33,664 nt of DNA from Pyxidicoccus fallax (GTDB taxonomy: Bacteria; Myxococcota; Myxococcia; Myxococcales; Myxococcaceae). This document shows, piece by piece, positions 7,381 to 15,934 of this stretch (the stretch's first letter is position 1; each line of letters opens with the position of its first letter). Under the pieces are notes generated by a model, which was given only the letters and a program-made list of their open reading frames with translations, was not told where the DNA came from and did no database searches. The stretch lies in contig NZ_JABBJJ010000116.1 in assembly GCF_012933655.1 (NCBI RefSeq), positions 1 to 33,664 of the forward strand. Direction: 5' to 3'. Both the position numbers and the translations under genes were made by a program.

Positions 7381-8760
7381 ATGGATGTGGATGCAAGTCC
7401 GTCTCGCCTGGGGCTGTTCCAGCTCACGTGGCCCATCTTCCTGGAGCTGCTCCTCTTCATGCTGATGGGCACGGCGGACACGCTGATGCTCAGCGGCGTG
7501 TCCGACACCGCCGTCTCGGCGGTGGGCGTGGTCAATCAGTTCGTCTTCATCTGCATCCTCATCATGGAGGTCATCAGCAACGGGGCCGCCATCGTCGTCT
7601 CGCAGTACCTCGGCGCGCGGAGGCAGCAGGAGGCGTCGCGCATCGCGGCGCTCGCCATCTCCATGAACCTGGCGGTGGGCGTCATCGTCAGCTCGGGGCT
7701 GCTGCTGCTCGGAGACCGCATCCTCGGCGGGATGAACCTGCACGGTGAGGTGCTGTCGCTGGCGAAGACGTACCTGCACCTGGTGGGCGGGTTCCTCTTC
7801 CTCCAGGCGCTCATCAACGCGTTCTCCAGCCTCATCCGGACGTATGGCTTCACGAAGCAGTCGATGTTCGTCTCGCTGGGGATGAACGTGCTGCACGTGG
7901 CCGGCAACTTCGCGCTCATCTTCGGCCACTTCGGGATGCCGGCGCTGGGGGTGACGGGCGCGGCCATCTCCACCGTGGTGAGCCGGGCCGTGGCGCTCGG
8001 CGTCTTCGCGTGGCTGCTCTCCCGGGTCATCCCCGTGCCCATGAAGGCCCGGGACTTCGTGACGCTCTCCGCGGAGTACGTCCGCAAGATTCTCAAGGTG
8101 GGCGTCCCCTCCGCCGTCGAGCAGCTCACCTACCAGGCCTGCCAGACGGTGTTCCTCTACTACGTCACCTTCCTCGGCCCGGTGGCCCTGGCGTCGCGGC
8201 AGTACGCCAATGCCATCTCGCACTACGTCTTCCTGTGCAGCCTCGCCATTGGCCTGGGCTCGGCCATCCTCGTCGGGCGGCTCGTGGGCGCGCGGCGCGC
8301 GGACGAGGCGTACCGGCAGACCTTGACCGGGCTGAAGTGGGCCCTGGGCATCACCGTCTTCGTGGACGTGTTCGTCATCCTCTTCCGCGAGCGACTGGTC
8401 GGCCTGTTCACGACGAACGGCGACATCGTCCAGGTCACCTGCCAGGTCATCGTCATCGGGTTGGTGCTGGAGACGGGGCGCGCGTTCAACCTCGTGCTCA
8501 TCAACTCGCTGCGGGCCGCGGGCGACGCCACCTTCACCGTCTACATGGGCTTCTTGTCCATGGCGTGCATGAGCCTGCCGCTGGGCTACTTCCTCGTCTT
8601 CAAGCTGGGCATGGGCCTGCCCGGGGTGTGGCTCGCCGTCGCGGCGGACGAGTGGGTGCGCGGCATCACCATGTGGTTCCGCTGGCGCAGCCGGGCGTGG
8701 GAGAAGCAGTCGCTCGTGGAGCCCACGCCCGAGCCGGCCGTGGTGGCGGTGGCGGGCTGA
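7381..8760 (+). CDS. MATE family multidrug/metabolite efflux transporter
   Basis: This is a 459-residue inner-membrane antiporter with about twelve hydrophobic helices in two similar halves. It starts at ATG 7381, with GGAG about 10 nt upstream. The first helix region (FQLTWPIFLELLLFMLMGTA) with its Pro, followed by DTLMLSGVSDTAVSAVG, is typical of the NorM/DinF group; QYLGARRQQEASRIA is the conserved cytoplasmic loop, mirrored in the second half by GRLVGARRADEAYRQT. MATE proteins exchange Na+ or H+ for cationic drugs or metabolites. The substrate cannot be inferred. No biosynthetic cluster is adjacent, though a P450 lies about 700 nt beyond. The gene converges on the CBM21-like gene with only 14 nt between stops. 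Confidence 0.92.
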   Translation: MDVDASPSRLGLFQLTWPIFLELLLFMLMGTADTLMLSGVSDTAVSAVGVVNQFVFICILIMEVISNGAAIVVSQYLGARRQQEASRIAALAISMNLAVGVIVSSGLLLLGDRILGGMNLHGEVLSLAKTYLHLVGGFLFLQALINAFSSLIRTYGFTKQSMFVSLGMNVLHVAGNFALIFGHFGMPALGVTGAAISTVVSRAVALGVFAWLLSRVIPVPMKARDFVTLSAEYVRKILKVGVPSAVEQLTYQACQTVFLYYVTFLGPVALASRQYANAISHYVFLCSLAIGLGSAILVGRLVGARRADEAYRQTLTGLKWALGITVFVDVFVILFRERLVGLFTTNGDIVQVTCQVIVIGLVLETGRAFNLVLINSLRAAGDATFTVYMGFLSMACMSLPLGYFLVFKLGMGLPGVWLAVAADEWVRGITMWFRWRSRAWEKQSLVEPTPEPAVVAVAG

Positions 8761-8762
8761 GC

Positions 8763-8787
8763 AATCGGGCCCGGTTACCGAGCGATT
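8763..8787. terminator. Candidate bidirectional terminator between two convergent genes
   Basis: AATCG (8763-8767) pairs with CGATT (8783-8787), enclosing an inner CGGT (8772-8775) and ACCG (8777-8780). The structure straddles the 14-nt gap between the MATE stop and the stop of the minus-strand gene, where a shared terminator would be expected. The internal loops are imperfect and there is no long T run. Confidence 0.3.
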
Positions 8788-9179
8788 TCGAAGTTCTGGC
8801 CGTTGTTGTTGTTCCAGTAGCGGACCCCGTAGGCATCCTCCACGTAGATGGCGAACCACACCGGCGCGGCGTCGCTCGCGTTCAACACGGCCGACTTCCA
8901 GATTTCGTCCTGGTTCCCGTACGCGTTGGCCTGATTGTACTGCCACGTCAGGTCCACCCAATGGCTCGTCCGCCAGAGGTCGTTCGTGTAGACCATGCCA
9001 ACCTTGTGGCCGGGAGCCACCGGCCACACGCCAGCTGTCACCGTGAAGGTGTACCAGTAATAGCTGCCGCCGTTGGACAGGGTCTGCGTCTCCGCCACCC
9101 AGAGTTCCTCGGCCTCGGAAACAGCGGGCAGCCCCAGGACGCACAACCCCGTCAGCAGGCTCAGCAGGTGCTTCTTCAT
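8775..9179 (-). CDS. Small secreted protein with CBM21-like starch-binding domain
   Basis: The protein is 134 residues and starts at ATG 9179 with GAGGAGG just upstream. Residues 1-23 are a classical signal peptide (MKKHLLSLL...VSEAEE). The rest reads as one beta-sandwich. VGMVYTNDLWRTSHWVDL, FAIYVEDAYGVRYWNNNN and GQNFEI align by eye with CBM21/CBM53 carbohydrate-binding modules, which end in a Y/W-D/N-NNNG-N-Y/F signature. No catalytic domain is attached, so it is a free-standing binding module. It may bind alpha-glucans outside the cell or in the envelope. No amylase gene is adjacent. The fold call is fairly good; ligand and role are inferred from the family. Confidence 0.65.
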   Translation of the reverse strand: MKKHLLSLLTGLCVLGLPAVSEAEELWVAETQTLSNGGSYYWYTFTVTAGVWPVAPGHKVGMVYTNDLWRTSHWVDLTWQYNQANAYGNQDEIWKSAVLNASDAAPVWFAIYVEDAYGVRYWNNNNGQNFEIAR

Positions 9180-9294
9180 GGCGCCTCCTCGTATGTGAGG
9201 CCGCCATCGTCGGAATCCCGCCTGGACGCGTCAACCGCCCGCGCGAGACTTCAGCCGAAGGCCCGCTTGAAGGCGACATCCCCTTCCTGGAGGC

Positions 9295-9426
9295 GGTGAC
9301 ATCCGCTTCGAGGGCCAGCTCGGTGGCGGTGAGCGCCGCGCCGTCCATGAGCGCCATCAGCATCCGTGCCCGCGCGGGCTCACCGAGAAGCTTCGCCACC
9401 GTCGCGATGTCCGGCATGTCGTCCAT
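9295..9426 (-). pseudogene. Truncated ArsR-type helix-turn-helix gene remnant
   Basis: On the minus strand from ATG 9426 (or 9417) the frame encodes MPDIATVAKLLGEPARARM and then LMALMDGAALTATELALEADV. This matches the first winged-helix segment of ArsR-family repressors, where the same pattern continues into a recognition helix such as TxSTASxHL. Here resemblance stops after about 41 residues at ADVT, exactly where the recognition helix should begin. The frame then runs on into sequence unlike the family. The fragment therefore looks like a decayed or truncated repressor gene divergent from the P450. It could also be a very short functional relic. The rest of the 9180-9497 interval holds nothing clear. 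A 13-codon frame at 9251-9292 (minus) ending KRAFG-stop recalls the end of AraC-type regulators, but is too short to trust. Confidence 0.55.
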
Positions 9427-9497
9427 ACTTCGATGGCAGCCGAAGCATGGCCTCCAGGCCGCTTGTAGCTTGCCTCTCCGAGAGCAAGGAGCGCCTG

Positions 9498-10679
9498 TTG
9501 GACACCGTCCCCCTGGAAGTGGAAGACCCCATCGCCGCGGCGACCCACGCGGCCCCCTACCCTTTCTATGCACACCTCGTCGCCGAGCGCCCACTGGCCT
9601 GGGATGCCACGCACCGGCTCTGGGTCGCGGCGAGCGCGGAAGCGGTGCGCGCGGTGCTGTCGCATCCCGCATGCCGTGTCCGCCCTCCGTCCGAGCCCGT
9701 TCCCTCCCCCATCGCCACCACCGCCATGGGCGGGCTGTACGCGCGCTGGCTGCGCATGACGGAGGGCGCGGCTTCACGTGAGGGCAAGCGCGCCGTGGCT
9801 ACCGCCCTGGAAGCCCTCTCGCCCGAAGCGGCCGGCGAACTCGGCTCGCGGGTCTGCCGAGCGCTCGACTCCGGCACGACACTCGAACCCGGGGCCGTGA
9901 CGGAGTTCGCGTTCGCCGTCCCGCTCCACGTGGTCGGACAGCTCTTGGGCCTTCCGTCGGCGGTACTGCCCTCCGTGGCACGCGCCACGCGGCGGCTGGC
10001 CGAGGGCGTCTCGCCGCTGGCGTCCCCGGCCGAGCGCGAGGCAGGCGCTCGGGCCGCAGCGGAGCTGGTCGAGACACTGGCTCGAAGCGAAGGAGGGCTC
10101 CTGATGGAACTCCTGAGCGGCGTCGCGACACAGCAGCGGCTGGAGCCAGAGTGGGTGCGGGCGAATGCCATCGGGCTGCTATTCCAGACCTGCGAGGCAA
10201 CGGCCGGGCTCATTGGAAACACCCTGCTCGCCCTCGCGCGCGCTCCGGACTGGCTCGCGAAGGTCCGCGAGCAACCCGAGCTGCTCCCCGCCACCGTGGA
10301 GGAAGTCATACGGTTCGACCCTCCGGTCCAGAACACCCGGCGCTTCCTCGCGGAGGACGCGCGAGTGCTGGAGACGCCGATGCAAGCGGGCCAGGGCATC
10401 CTGGTGCTGCTGGCGGCTGCGAATCGCGACCCGAGCATTCATACGGACCCGCATCGCTTCGACCCGAAGCGCCCCGGCCAGCGCTCCTTCACGTTCGGCT
10501 CCGGCTCGCATGCCTGTCCTGGAAGCCGGCTCGCGGTGACGGTGGCCGCCCGCACGGTCGGGCATCTGCTGGAGCGCGGCGTCGAGCCCGGCGTGCTGGC
10601 GCGGTCCTACGCGTACCGGCCCTCGCACAACGGCCGGATTCCCCTGTTCACGGCGCCATCGGCGGGAGGCAGCGCATGA
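9498..10679 (+). CDS. Cytochrome P450
   Basis: This is a soluble 393-residue haem-thiolate monooxygenase of the bacterial CYP class. The start chosen is TTG 9498, with AAGGAG (9486-9491) upstream. This places the N-terminus about ten residues before DPIAAATHAAPYPFYAHL, the usual family beginning; ATG 9447 is an alternative without a clear ribosome-binding site. The I-helix has QTCEATAGLIGN instead of the common AGxET, a variant seen in some bacterial P450s. The ExxR motif is EVIR (269-272) and the haem loop is FGSGSHACPGSRLA with Cys340. It needs ferredoxin/reductase partners, none of which is encoded nearby. It overlaps the next gene by 4 nt (ATGA). The substrate is unknown; the partner gene suggests oxidative tailoring or detoxification. 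Confidence 0.9.
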   Translation: MDTVPLEVEDPIAAATHAAPYPFYAHLVAERPLAWDATHRLWVAASAEAVRAVLSHPACRVRPPSEPVPSPIATTAMGGLYARWLRMTEGAASREGKRAVATALEALSPEAAGELGSRVCRALDSGTTLEPGAVTEFAFAVPLHVVGQLLGLPSAVLPSVARATRRLAEGVSPLASPAEREAGARAAAELVETLARSEGGLLMELLSGVATQQRLEPEWVRANAIGLLFQTCEATAGLIGNTLLALARAPDWLAKVREQPELLPATVEEVIRFDPPVQNTRRFLAEDARVLETPMQAGQGILVLLAAANRDPSIHTDPHRFDPKRPGQRSFTFGSGSHACPGSRLAVTVAARTVGHLLERGVEPGVLARSYAYRPSHNGRIPLFTAPSAGGSA

Positions 10680-11059
10680 TCGCGGTCATCTTCGAGGTCT
10701 GGCCCAGCGAAGGCCGAAGGGACGAGTACCTGGACATCGCGGCACGGCTCCGGCCCCTGCTCTCCGAGATGGATGGGTTCATCTCCATCGAGCGCTTCCA
10801 GAGCCTGACGGAGCCCGGCAAGGTGCTCTCGCTCTCCATGTGGCGGGACGAAGCCGCCGTCGCGCGATGGAGGCAGCTCGAAGCGCATCGCTCGGCGCAG
10901 ACCATCGGCCGCTCCGAGGTCTTCGACGACTACCGGCTCCGAGTCGCCCACGTGGTCCGGGACTACGGGATGAAGGCCCGTGACGAAGCGCCCGAAGACA
11001 GCAGGACAGCACATCGCCACCCCGGCGCCGTGCCTGGTGCCCCAGGGACCAGGCCCTGA
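10676..11059 (+). CDS. Antibiotic biosynthesis monooxygenase (ABM) family protein
   Basis: This 127-residue protein starts at the ATG overlapping the P450 stop, with GGGAGG about 6 nt upstream. The core IAVIFEVWPSEGRRDEYLDIA, PLLSEMDGFISIERFQS and LSLSMWRDEAAVARW is the ferredoxin-like alpha/beta dimer fold of ABM/heme-degrading-monooxygenase-like proteins. Members act on quinones or polyketides without cofactor, or have unknown roles. The last ~30 residues (after RDYGM) are Pro/Ala/Gly-rich and not part of the domain. They overlap a small inverted repeat, CCTGGT (11033-11038) and ACCAGG (11048-11053), that may act in termination. Coupling to the P450 suggests a two-step oxidation or one shared stress function, but neither is proven. 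Confidence 0.8.
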   Translation: MIAVIFEVWPSEGRRDEYLDIAARLRPLLSEMDGFISIERFQSLTEPGKVLSLSMWRDEAAVARWRQLEAHRSAQTIGRSEVFDDYRLRVAHVVRDYGMKARDEAPEDSRTAHRHPGAVPGAPGTRP

Positions 11060-11106
11060 GCGGTTTGGTCCGCCCAGGGGGGATGGGGTAGAGAGCCTCC
11101 CCAGGC

Positions 11107-12738
11107 ATGTCACTTGCGCGCGCGAACATCCCCTCTCCTGTCCCTCTTGCGCCCGAGACTGAAGGCACGAAGCAGGGCCCGGCCAACGCGGGGCCCACGA
11201 GCACCGTGGGGGCCGAGGGGGACAACTACCGCTACTGGCGGGAGCACGGCCTGGAGTGGGGCCCGGAGTACACGGCGCGGAAGCTGACGCGGCCCAAGTT
11301 CCACATCCAGGAACTCATCCTCGCGCAGGCCGCGTCGCGCATGGCGCCCGGCCGCGTGCTCGAGTTTGGTTGTGGAGTCGGACGCCACCTGCAGTACCTG
11401 TCGAGCATTCCCCAGCTGGAGGTCTTCGGCGTCGACCAGAGCCCGACGATGGTCGAGCACATGCGCTCCTGGGCCACGGCCGAATGGCTGGCGGAGCGCG
11501 TGAAGCTCATTCCGCCCATCACCCCGCTCCCGTTCGACACCGCCGCCTTCGACCTCGTCTTCACGTGCGAGGTGCTCATCCACGTGCGCCCCGAGCACCT
11601 GCGCCAGGTGCTGTCGGAGCTGCTGCGCGTGTCGCGCGGGCACGTGCTCCACATCGAGGCGACGCCCGGGGAGGAGGTCATCGCGAGCTGCCATGACGGC
11701 TGCTGGTCGCACGACCTGCAGGGCGTCTACGCGAGCCTGGGCGTGCAGTGCCAGCGGCTCGGGGACGCGCACGGCGACCAGTCCGTGTTCTACGTCAACC
11801 TGACGCCGGACGCGCCCGCCATCCACTTCGACCCGGCCTTCTTCGAACGCTGCCGCAACATGGAGCGAGACCTGGAGAAGGGCTTCGCGCTGGCCGCGGA
11901 CGCCCGCGCCCAGGCTCACGGCGAGCTGGAGCAGGTGACAGCGGCCCTGGCACGCACGCGAGAAGCGCTGTCGCGCAGCCAGGAGGAGCTGGCCCGGACG
12001 AAGGAGCAGCTGTCGCACAGCCAGGAGGAGCTGGGCCGCACGCAGCCGCACCTGCGGCACTTCGAGTCGGTGCGGCGCGCGCTGCGGCAGATGTCCCCGG
12101 ACGCGGCCGACAGGGTGGCGCTCTCCGCGGGCGAGGCACTGGCGGAAATCGCGCGGACGACCGTGTTCCCAGAGCTCATCCATTGGGTGACCACGCTCTC
12201 CGAGCAGCAGCGCGAGCTGCGGTTCCTCAAGAAGGCGGGCACGTTCCAGCTCACGCGCAAGCTCAAGGACGCCGCCACCCGGCTGCCGCTCAACTCGATG
12301 GCGCGGCGGCTGTCCGGGCGCGGGCCGAGCATCGAAGTCGAATCGCTGACCACGCGCAACCCGCGCAGCCAGGGCCACGAGGTCTGGCTGCTGTCGTGCT
12401 GGTTCACCGACTTCGGCGGGTACTTCCCGCTCGAGCACGCGCTGTTCGAGCCCGGGACGTTCGAGCCGCGGCCGAACGACAATGCCCCGCATGGCCATTC
12501 GCTCGTGACGTCCCGGCCGGCCCGCGTCCAGCTCTTCCAGTCCCCCCAGGGCGCGCGGCTCATGTTCCTGCGCCACGGCTGGAGCGGCCACGTGGCCCTC
12601 ACCGTGGACGGCAACACCCAGGTCATCGACCTCTACTCGGAGCAGCCCGACTCCATCGAGGTCGACCTGTCCAGCTATCCCTTCTCCATTCGCGTCGCGT
12701 GCGTCAACCGCTTCGCCGCCCCCCTTTCCCAGCGTTGA
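11107..12738 (+). CDS. Class I SAM-dependent methyltransferase with central coiled coil and C-terminal domain
   Basis: The protein is 543 residues. Residues ~60-220 are a methyltransferase: VLEFGCGVGRHLQYL (motif I, from residue 84), VFGVDQSPTMVEHM (the motif II acid region), PFDTAAFDLVFTCEVLIHV (motif IV) and a following motif like VLHIEAT. Residues ~263-335 are a predicted coiled coil containing near-repeats of LARTREALSRSQEE and LARTKEQLSHSQEE. The C-terminus (~405-543) is a mixed region (EVWLLSCWFTDFGGYF...) not recognised by family. It opens a run of three same-strand genes with two glycosyltransferases, so it plausibly methylates a sugar or lipid intermediate of a surface glycan. The coiled coil may act as a ruler or scaffold, as in chain-length-terminating methyltransferases of O-antigen systems; that analogy is inference. 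Confidence 0.8.
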   Translation: MSLARANIPSPVPLAPETEGTKQGPANAGPTSTVGAEGDNYRYWREHGLEWGPEYTARKLTRPKFHIQELILAQAASRMAPGRVLEFGCGVGRHLQYLSSIPQLEVFGVDQSPTMVEHMRSWATAEWLAERVKLIPPITPLPFDTAAFDLVFTCEVLIHVRPEHLRQVLSELLRVSRGHVLHIEATPGEEVIASCHDGCWSHDLQGVYASLGVQCQRLGDAHGDQSVFYVNLTPDAPAIHFDPAFFERCRNMERDLEKGFALAADARAQAHGELEQVTAALARTREALSRSQEELARTKEQLSHSQEELGRTQPHLRHFESVRRALRQMSPDAADRVALSAGEALAEIARTTVFPELIHWVTTLSEQQRELRFLKKAGTFQLTRKLKDAATRLPLNSMARRLSGRGPSIEVESLTTRNPRSQGHEVWLLSCWFTDFGGYFPLEHALFEPGTFEPRPNDNAPHGHSLVTSRPARVQLFQSPQGARLMFLRHGWSGHVALTVDGNTQVIDLYSEQPDSIEVDLSSYPFSIRVACVNRFAAPLSQR

Positions 12739-12746
12739 GTCGAGCC

Positions 12747-13682
12747 ATGAGATATCAAGCAGGTCAGCCGCTCTCCGTCGGATTCATCTGCCGCGACAAG
12801 GCCCGGGAGTTGCGGAAGGTCATCCCCCAGCTCGCCGCGGGCACGGTGCGGCCCGACCGCGTCGTGCTGTGTGACGACCGCTCCGACGACGGCTCGCCCG
12901 AGGTGTTCGAGAAGGCCTGCCGCGATCACGGACTGGAGTACCGGGTGGTCTCCCTGCCAGCGGACGGGCCCCGCTTCCGCATCAACTCGCTGCGCAACGC
13001 CGCCATCCAGGCGAGCCTGGACGGCCTGGTCATCGTGCTCGACGCGGACCTCATGCCCGCGCGCACCTGCCTGGAGGCGCACCGGCGCATGCACCTGGAG
13101 CACCCCGGCGACAAGCTGGTGACGACCGGTCCCCGCCTGGAGTTCGCCTTCCCGAGCGGCGAGGGGCCCATCAACTTCCTCTGGGGCTTCGAGTCGGTGG
13201 GCCAGGTGTCGGCCCCCAGCGGACTGAAGCTGCCCAACTGGCAGGTCACCCCGGGCTCGATGATGGGGATGACACGGCGGGGCGTGGAGGCGGTGGGCTG
13301 GTTCGACTCGGGCTACGACGGCCACTACGGCTACGACGACGTGGACTTCATGATCCGCGCGGACATCCAGGGCTTCGAGTTCAAGGGGGACTGGGAGGCC
13401 CACGTCATCCACATCCCCCACCCGCGCTCGCGGTTCCACGCGGACTCCACCCACAATGCCGACCGCTTCTTCAAGAAGTGGGGCATGCACGTGGCCTATC
13501 CGGAGATGATTCGGAACATGGGCCGCAAGCCCTGGAACGAGGCCTACAAGGACCTGCTGGCCGGGCGGAATCCGAACACCTTCATCTCCGAGCTCCCGCT
13601 GGATGCCGTCAGCGGCAAGCTGATGCTGCGCGTGCTCGCCCGCAAGGCGGGCCGCAAGCTCAAGTCCTATCTCGGCACCTGA
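12747..13682 (+). CDS. Family 2 glycosyltransferase
   Basis: This is a 311-residue GT-A fold enzyme starting 8 nt after the methyltransferase stop. SVGFICRDKARELRKVIPQL and VVLCDDRSDDGSPEVF form the nucleotide-sugar binding start of GT2. VIVLDADLMPAR carries the DxD metal motif (Asp99, Asp101). GWFDSGYDGHYGYDDVDF (~residues 190-200) is the acceptor-side region with the acidic pair at 197-198, probably including the catalytic base. It has no membrane helices, so it is cytoplasmic. It most likely adds a sugar to a glycan or lipid-linked intermediate together with the flanking genes. The sugar is not predictable from sequence. Confidence 0.85.
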   Translation: MRYQAGQPLSVGFICRDKARELRKVIPQLAAGTVRPDRVVLCDDRSDDGSPEVFEKACRDHGLEYRVVSLPADGPRFRINSLRNAAIQASLDGLVIVLDADLMPARTCLEAHRRMHLEHPGDKLVTTGPRLEFAFPSGEGPINFLWGFESVGQVSAPSGLKLPNWQVTPGSMMGMTRRGVEAVGWFDSGYDGHYGYDDVDFMIRADIQGFEFKGDWEAHVIHIPHPRSRFHADSTHNADRFFKKWGMHVAYPEMIRNMGRKPWNEAYKDLLAGRNPNTFISELPLDAVSGKLMLRVLARKAGRKLKSYLGT

Positions 13683-13702
13683 TTCGAACCGAGCCGCCTC
13701 CC

Positions 13703-15919
13703 ATGTCCCAGCCTCGCCGCGTCTGCCTCGTCCTCGAGGAACTGTACCCCTTCACCGCGGGCGGGATTGCGCGGCTCGCGTACAACTTCATCCAGGACTC
13801 GGACCGGCGGGGAGCGAACGTCGAGTTCCACATCGCCTGGGCCGGCTCGCGCCCGCTGACCACGGAAGAGGCACAGGGGGTGCTCGGCCCCCGCGCGTTC
13901 GTGCACACCGTGGACGTGCACGGCGGCGACGCGCCGACCTTCCGGGCGCGGAAGCTCTACCCGCCGCGCTGGGCGTACCCCAACTCCGACTTCCAGGCGC
14001 AGTCGCTCCGGCTCATGCTCGAGCTGGAGCGGCTGTCCGCGGAGGTGGGCGCCTTCGACGTCATCGAGTTCCCGGACTTCCGCGGGTGGGCGTGGTGCAG
14101 CCTCCAGGAGAAGCGGCTGCGCGGCCTCTTCCGGGACACGGTGCTCGCGGTGCGCATGCACGGCACGGCGGGCGTCATCGAGCATGTCGAGGGCGCCTCG
14201 CTGGACTCGTACGACCACGGCCGCCTGGAGATTGAGCGCAAGGCGCTGCTGGACGCGGACCTCGTGGTGGGCCACATCGACCGGGTCGTCACGCTCTACC
14301 AGCAGTTCTACGGCTTCGATGAGGACTGGCGCCGACGGGCCCTGACGCAGCTGCCGCCCGCGGTCCTCGTCGACGAGCCCGCGGCCCCGGTGCTGCCCCA
14401 CTGGGATGCGCCCGTCGTCTTCGCGACGAAGCTCCAGCGCTGCAAGCGGCCGGACCTCTTCGTGAGCGGCATGGTGCACTTCATGGACACCACGCCGGAG
14501 TACCGCGGCAAGGCCGTGGTGGCCTGCCACAGCTTCAGTCCCGAGTACGAAGCGCGGCTCCGGGCCCTCGTCCCCTCGCAACTGGTGGACCGGTTCGAGT
14601 GGCGCTCCCCGAAGGAGGGGCGGGAGCAACTGTGCGCCCCGGGGAATGTCTGGGTCATCGCGTCCGACTTCGAGGCGTTCAACCTCACGGCGTACGAGGC
14701 GAACGCCGCCGGCGCCACCGTGGTGCTCAACGGCATGGCGGCGGCCTTTGGCGAGGACTCTCCCTTCGTGGATGGCGTCAACTGCTTCAAGTTCGGCGGG
14801 ACGCCCGAGTCGCTCGCCCGCGTGCTCACGCGGGTCTTCGTGGAGCCGCTGCGCGAGCCGGTGCGCCTCGACATCGCCATTCCCTACTGGGAGGAGGCCC
14901 GCGCGAGCACGCCGCGCCCCGTCGCCGTCCGCGAGGGCTCCCGGCCGCGAATCACGGTCGCGGTGGCTCCCCAGGCCAACGGCGAGGCCCTGCTCCAGAC
15001 GCTCAAGTCGGTCATCGCGGAGGCTCCGGTGCCGCTCGAGCTGGTCATCGCGGACAGCGGGTATGTGCCGGCGGATGGGCGCGAACTCTGGGCTGGCGCG
15101 CTGGCGCACGCGCTCCGGCCGCACCCGGTGCGCACGATTCCCTTCGCGGGCGGCTCCCTGGCGGCCTTCCACAACGAGGTGGTCGCCACCTCGATCGGCG
15201 ATGACGTGGCCTTCGTCGGTCGTGGCGCCACGCTCTCGCGGGGCTTCTTGCAGCGCGCGGTGGAGGCGCTGGAGCAGAGCCCGGACTACGGCTGGGTCGT
15301 GCCCACGGTGGGGTTCTCCGCGAACCCGGCCCAGGCGTGGACGGACGGCTGCGAAGATTACGAGACCTTCATGGGGGACGTGCCCTCGCTCGGGCTCACC
15401 CGCAACCGGCTGTCGGGCCACACCTTCGTCGCGCGCAGGAGCGTGCTGGGCACGCGGCCCTTCCGGGACGTGCCCGGACTGGATGCGGTGTGGGACCTGG
15501 CGCTGCGCCGGGCGCACGAGGGCGTGCGCTTCCTCGTCACGTCGGCGGTGGAAGTCATCCTGCCGCCAGACGCCGAGCGGCTGACACGCCTGCCCACCGG
15601 CGATGCCCGCGCCATGCTGGCGGCCCTGTGGAACGGAGTGGCGCCGCGGCACCACCCGGGCACCCGGCTGCACATGGTGGGCGTGCTCCTGTCCGCGCCT
15701 TCGCCCGCCCCGGAGGCGGCTGCCGCTCCCTCCTTCAACGTGGCGGACAAGGCGAACGCGCTGCTCAAGCGCTTCCCGCGCACCCACCAGCTCGCGAAGA
15801 GTCTGGTGCAGACGGTGTACACGCCGGAGGACGGCCGCCCGCTGCGCCACGAGCTCGTGCGCCACGGACGGGACGTGCTGCTCGCGCTCAAGCGGCTGTC
15901 GGGCGCGCCCCGCCCGTAG
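13703..15919 (+). CDS. Two-domain glycosyltransferase (GT-B followed by GT-A-like domain)
   Basis: The protein is 738 residues, starting 20 nt after the GT2 gene. The N-terminal ~400 residues form a GT-B fold of the GT4 type: RVCLVLEELYPFTAGGIARL with the Gly-rich acceptor loop, PVVFATKLQRCKRPDLF as the start of the donor domain, and SDFEAFNLTAYEANAAGA, where the E-x7-E-like motif of GT4 occurs. From about residue 416, RITVAVAPQANGEALLQTL begins a second GT2-like domain running to ~660, though its DxD equivalent (VAFVGRGATLSRGF) lacks acids and may be inactive. A Pro/Ala linker and a short C-terminal helical region follow. A GT-B with a degenerate GT-A could be one active transferase plus a binding domain. 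The glycan is not identified. Confidence 0.75.
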   Translation: MSQPRRVCLVLEELYPFTAGGIARLAYNFIQDSDRRGANVEFHIAWAGSRPLTTEEAQGVLGPRAFVHTVDVHGGDAPTFRARKLYPPRWAYPNSDFQAQSLRLMLELERLSAEVGAFDVIEFPDFRGWAWCSLQEKRLRGLFRDTVLAVRMHGTAGVIEHVEGASLDSYDHGRLEIERKALLDADLVVGHIDRVVTLYQQFYGFDEDWRRRALTQLPPAVLVDEPAAPVLPHWDAPVVFATKLQRCKRPDLFVSGMVHFMDTTPEYRGKAVVACHSFSPEYEARLRALVPSQLVDRFEWRSPKEGREQLCAPGNVWVIASDFEAFNLTAYEANAAGATVVLNGMAAAFGEDSPFVDGVNCFKFGGTPESLARVLTRVFVEPLREPVRLDIAIPYWEEARASTPRPVAVREGSRPRITVAVAPQANGEALLQTLKSVIAEAPVPLELVIADSGYVPADGRELWAGALAHALRPHPVRTIPFAGGSLAAFHNEVVATSIGDDVAFVGRGATLSRGFLQRAVEALEQSPDYGWVVPTVGFSANPAQAWTDGCEDYETFMGDVPSLGLTRNRLSGHTFVARRSVLGTRPFRDVPGLDAVWDLALRRAHEGVRFLVTSAVEVILPPDAERLTRLPTGDARAMLAALWNGVAPRHHPGTRLHMVGVLLSAPSPAPEAAAAPSFNVADKANALLKRFPRTHQLAKSLVQTVYTPEDGRPLRHELVRHGRDVLLALKRLSGAPRP

Positions 15920-15934
15920 TCAGCCGCCCGGCTC

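Noticed and set aside
7276-9777. An 833-codon open frame on the minus strand opposite the MATE gene
   Set aside because: Most of it is the antisense of the MATE gene. Only the short ArsR-like stretch near 9295-9426 is meaningful, and it was annotated separately.
11033-11053. Inverted repeat CCTGGT/ACCAGG as a terminator of the P450-ABM pair
   Set aside because: The stem has only 6 bp, overlaps the coding tail and has no T tract, so it was mentioned under the gene but not listed as a feature.
13667-15865. A 732-codon minus-strand frame opposite the double glycosyltransferase
   Set aside because: It is His/Arg/Val-rich antisense sequence without domains.
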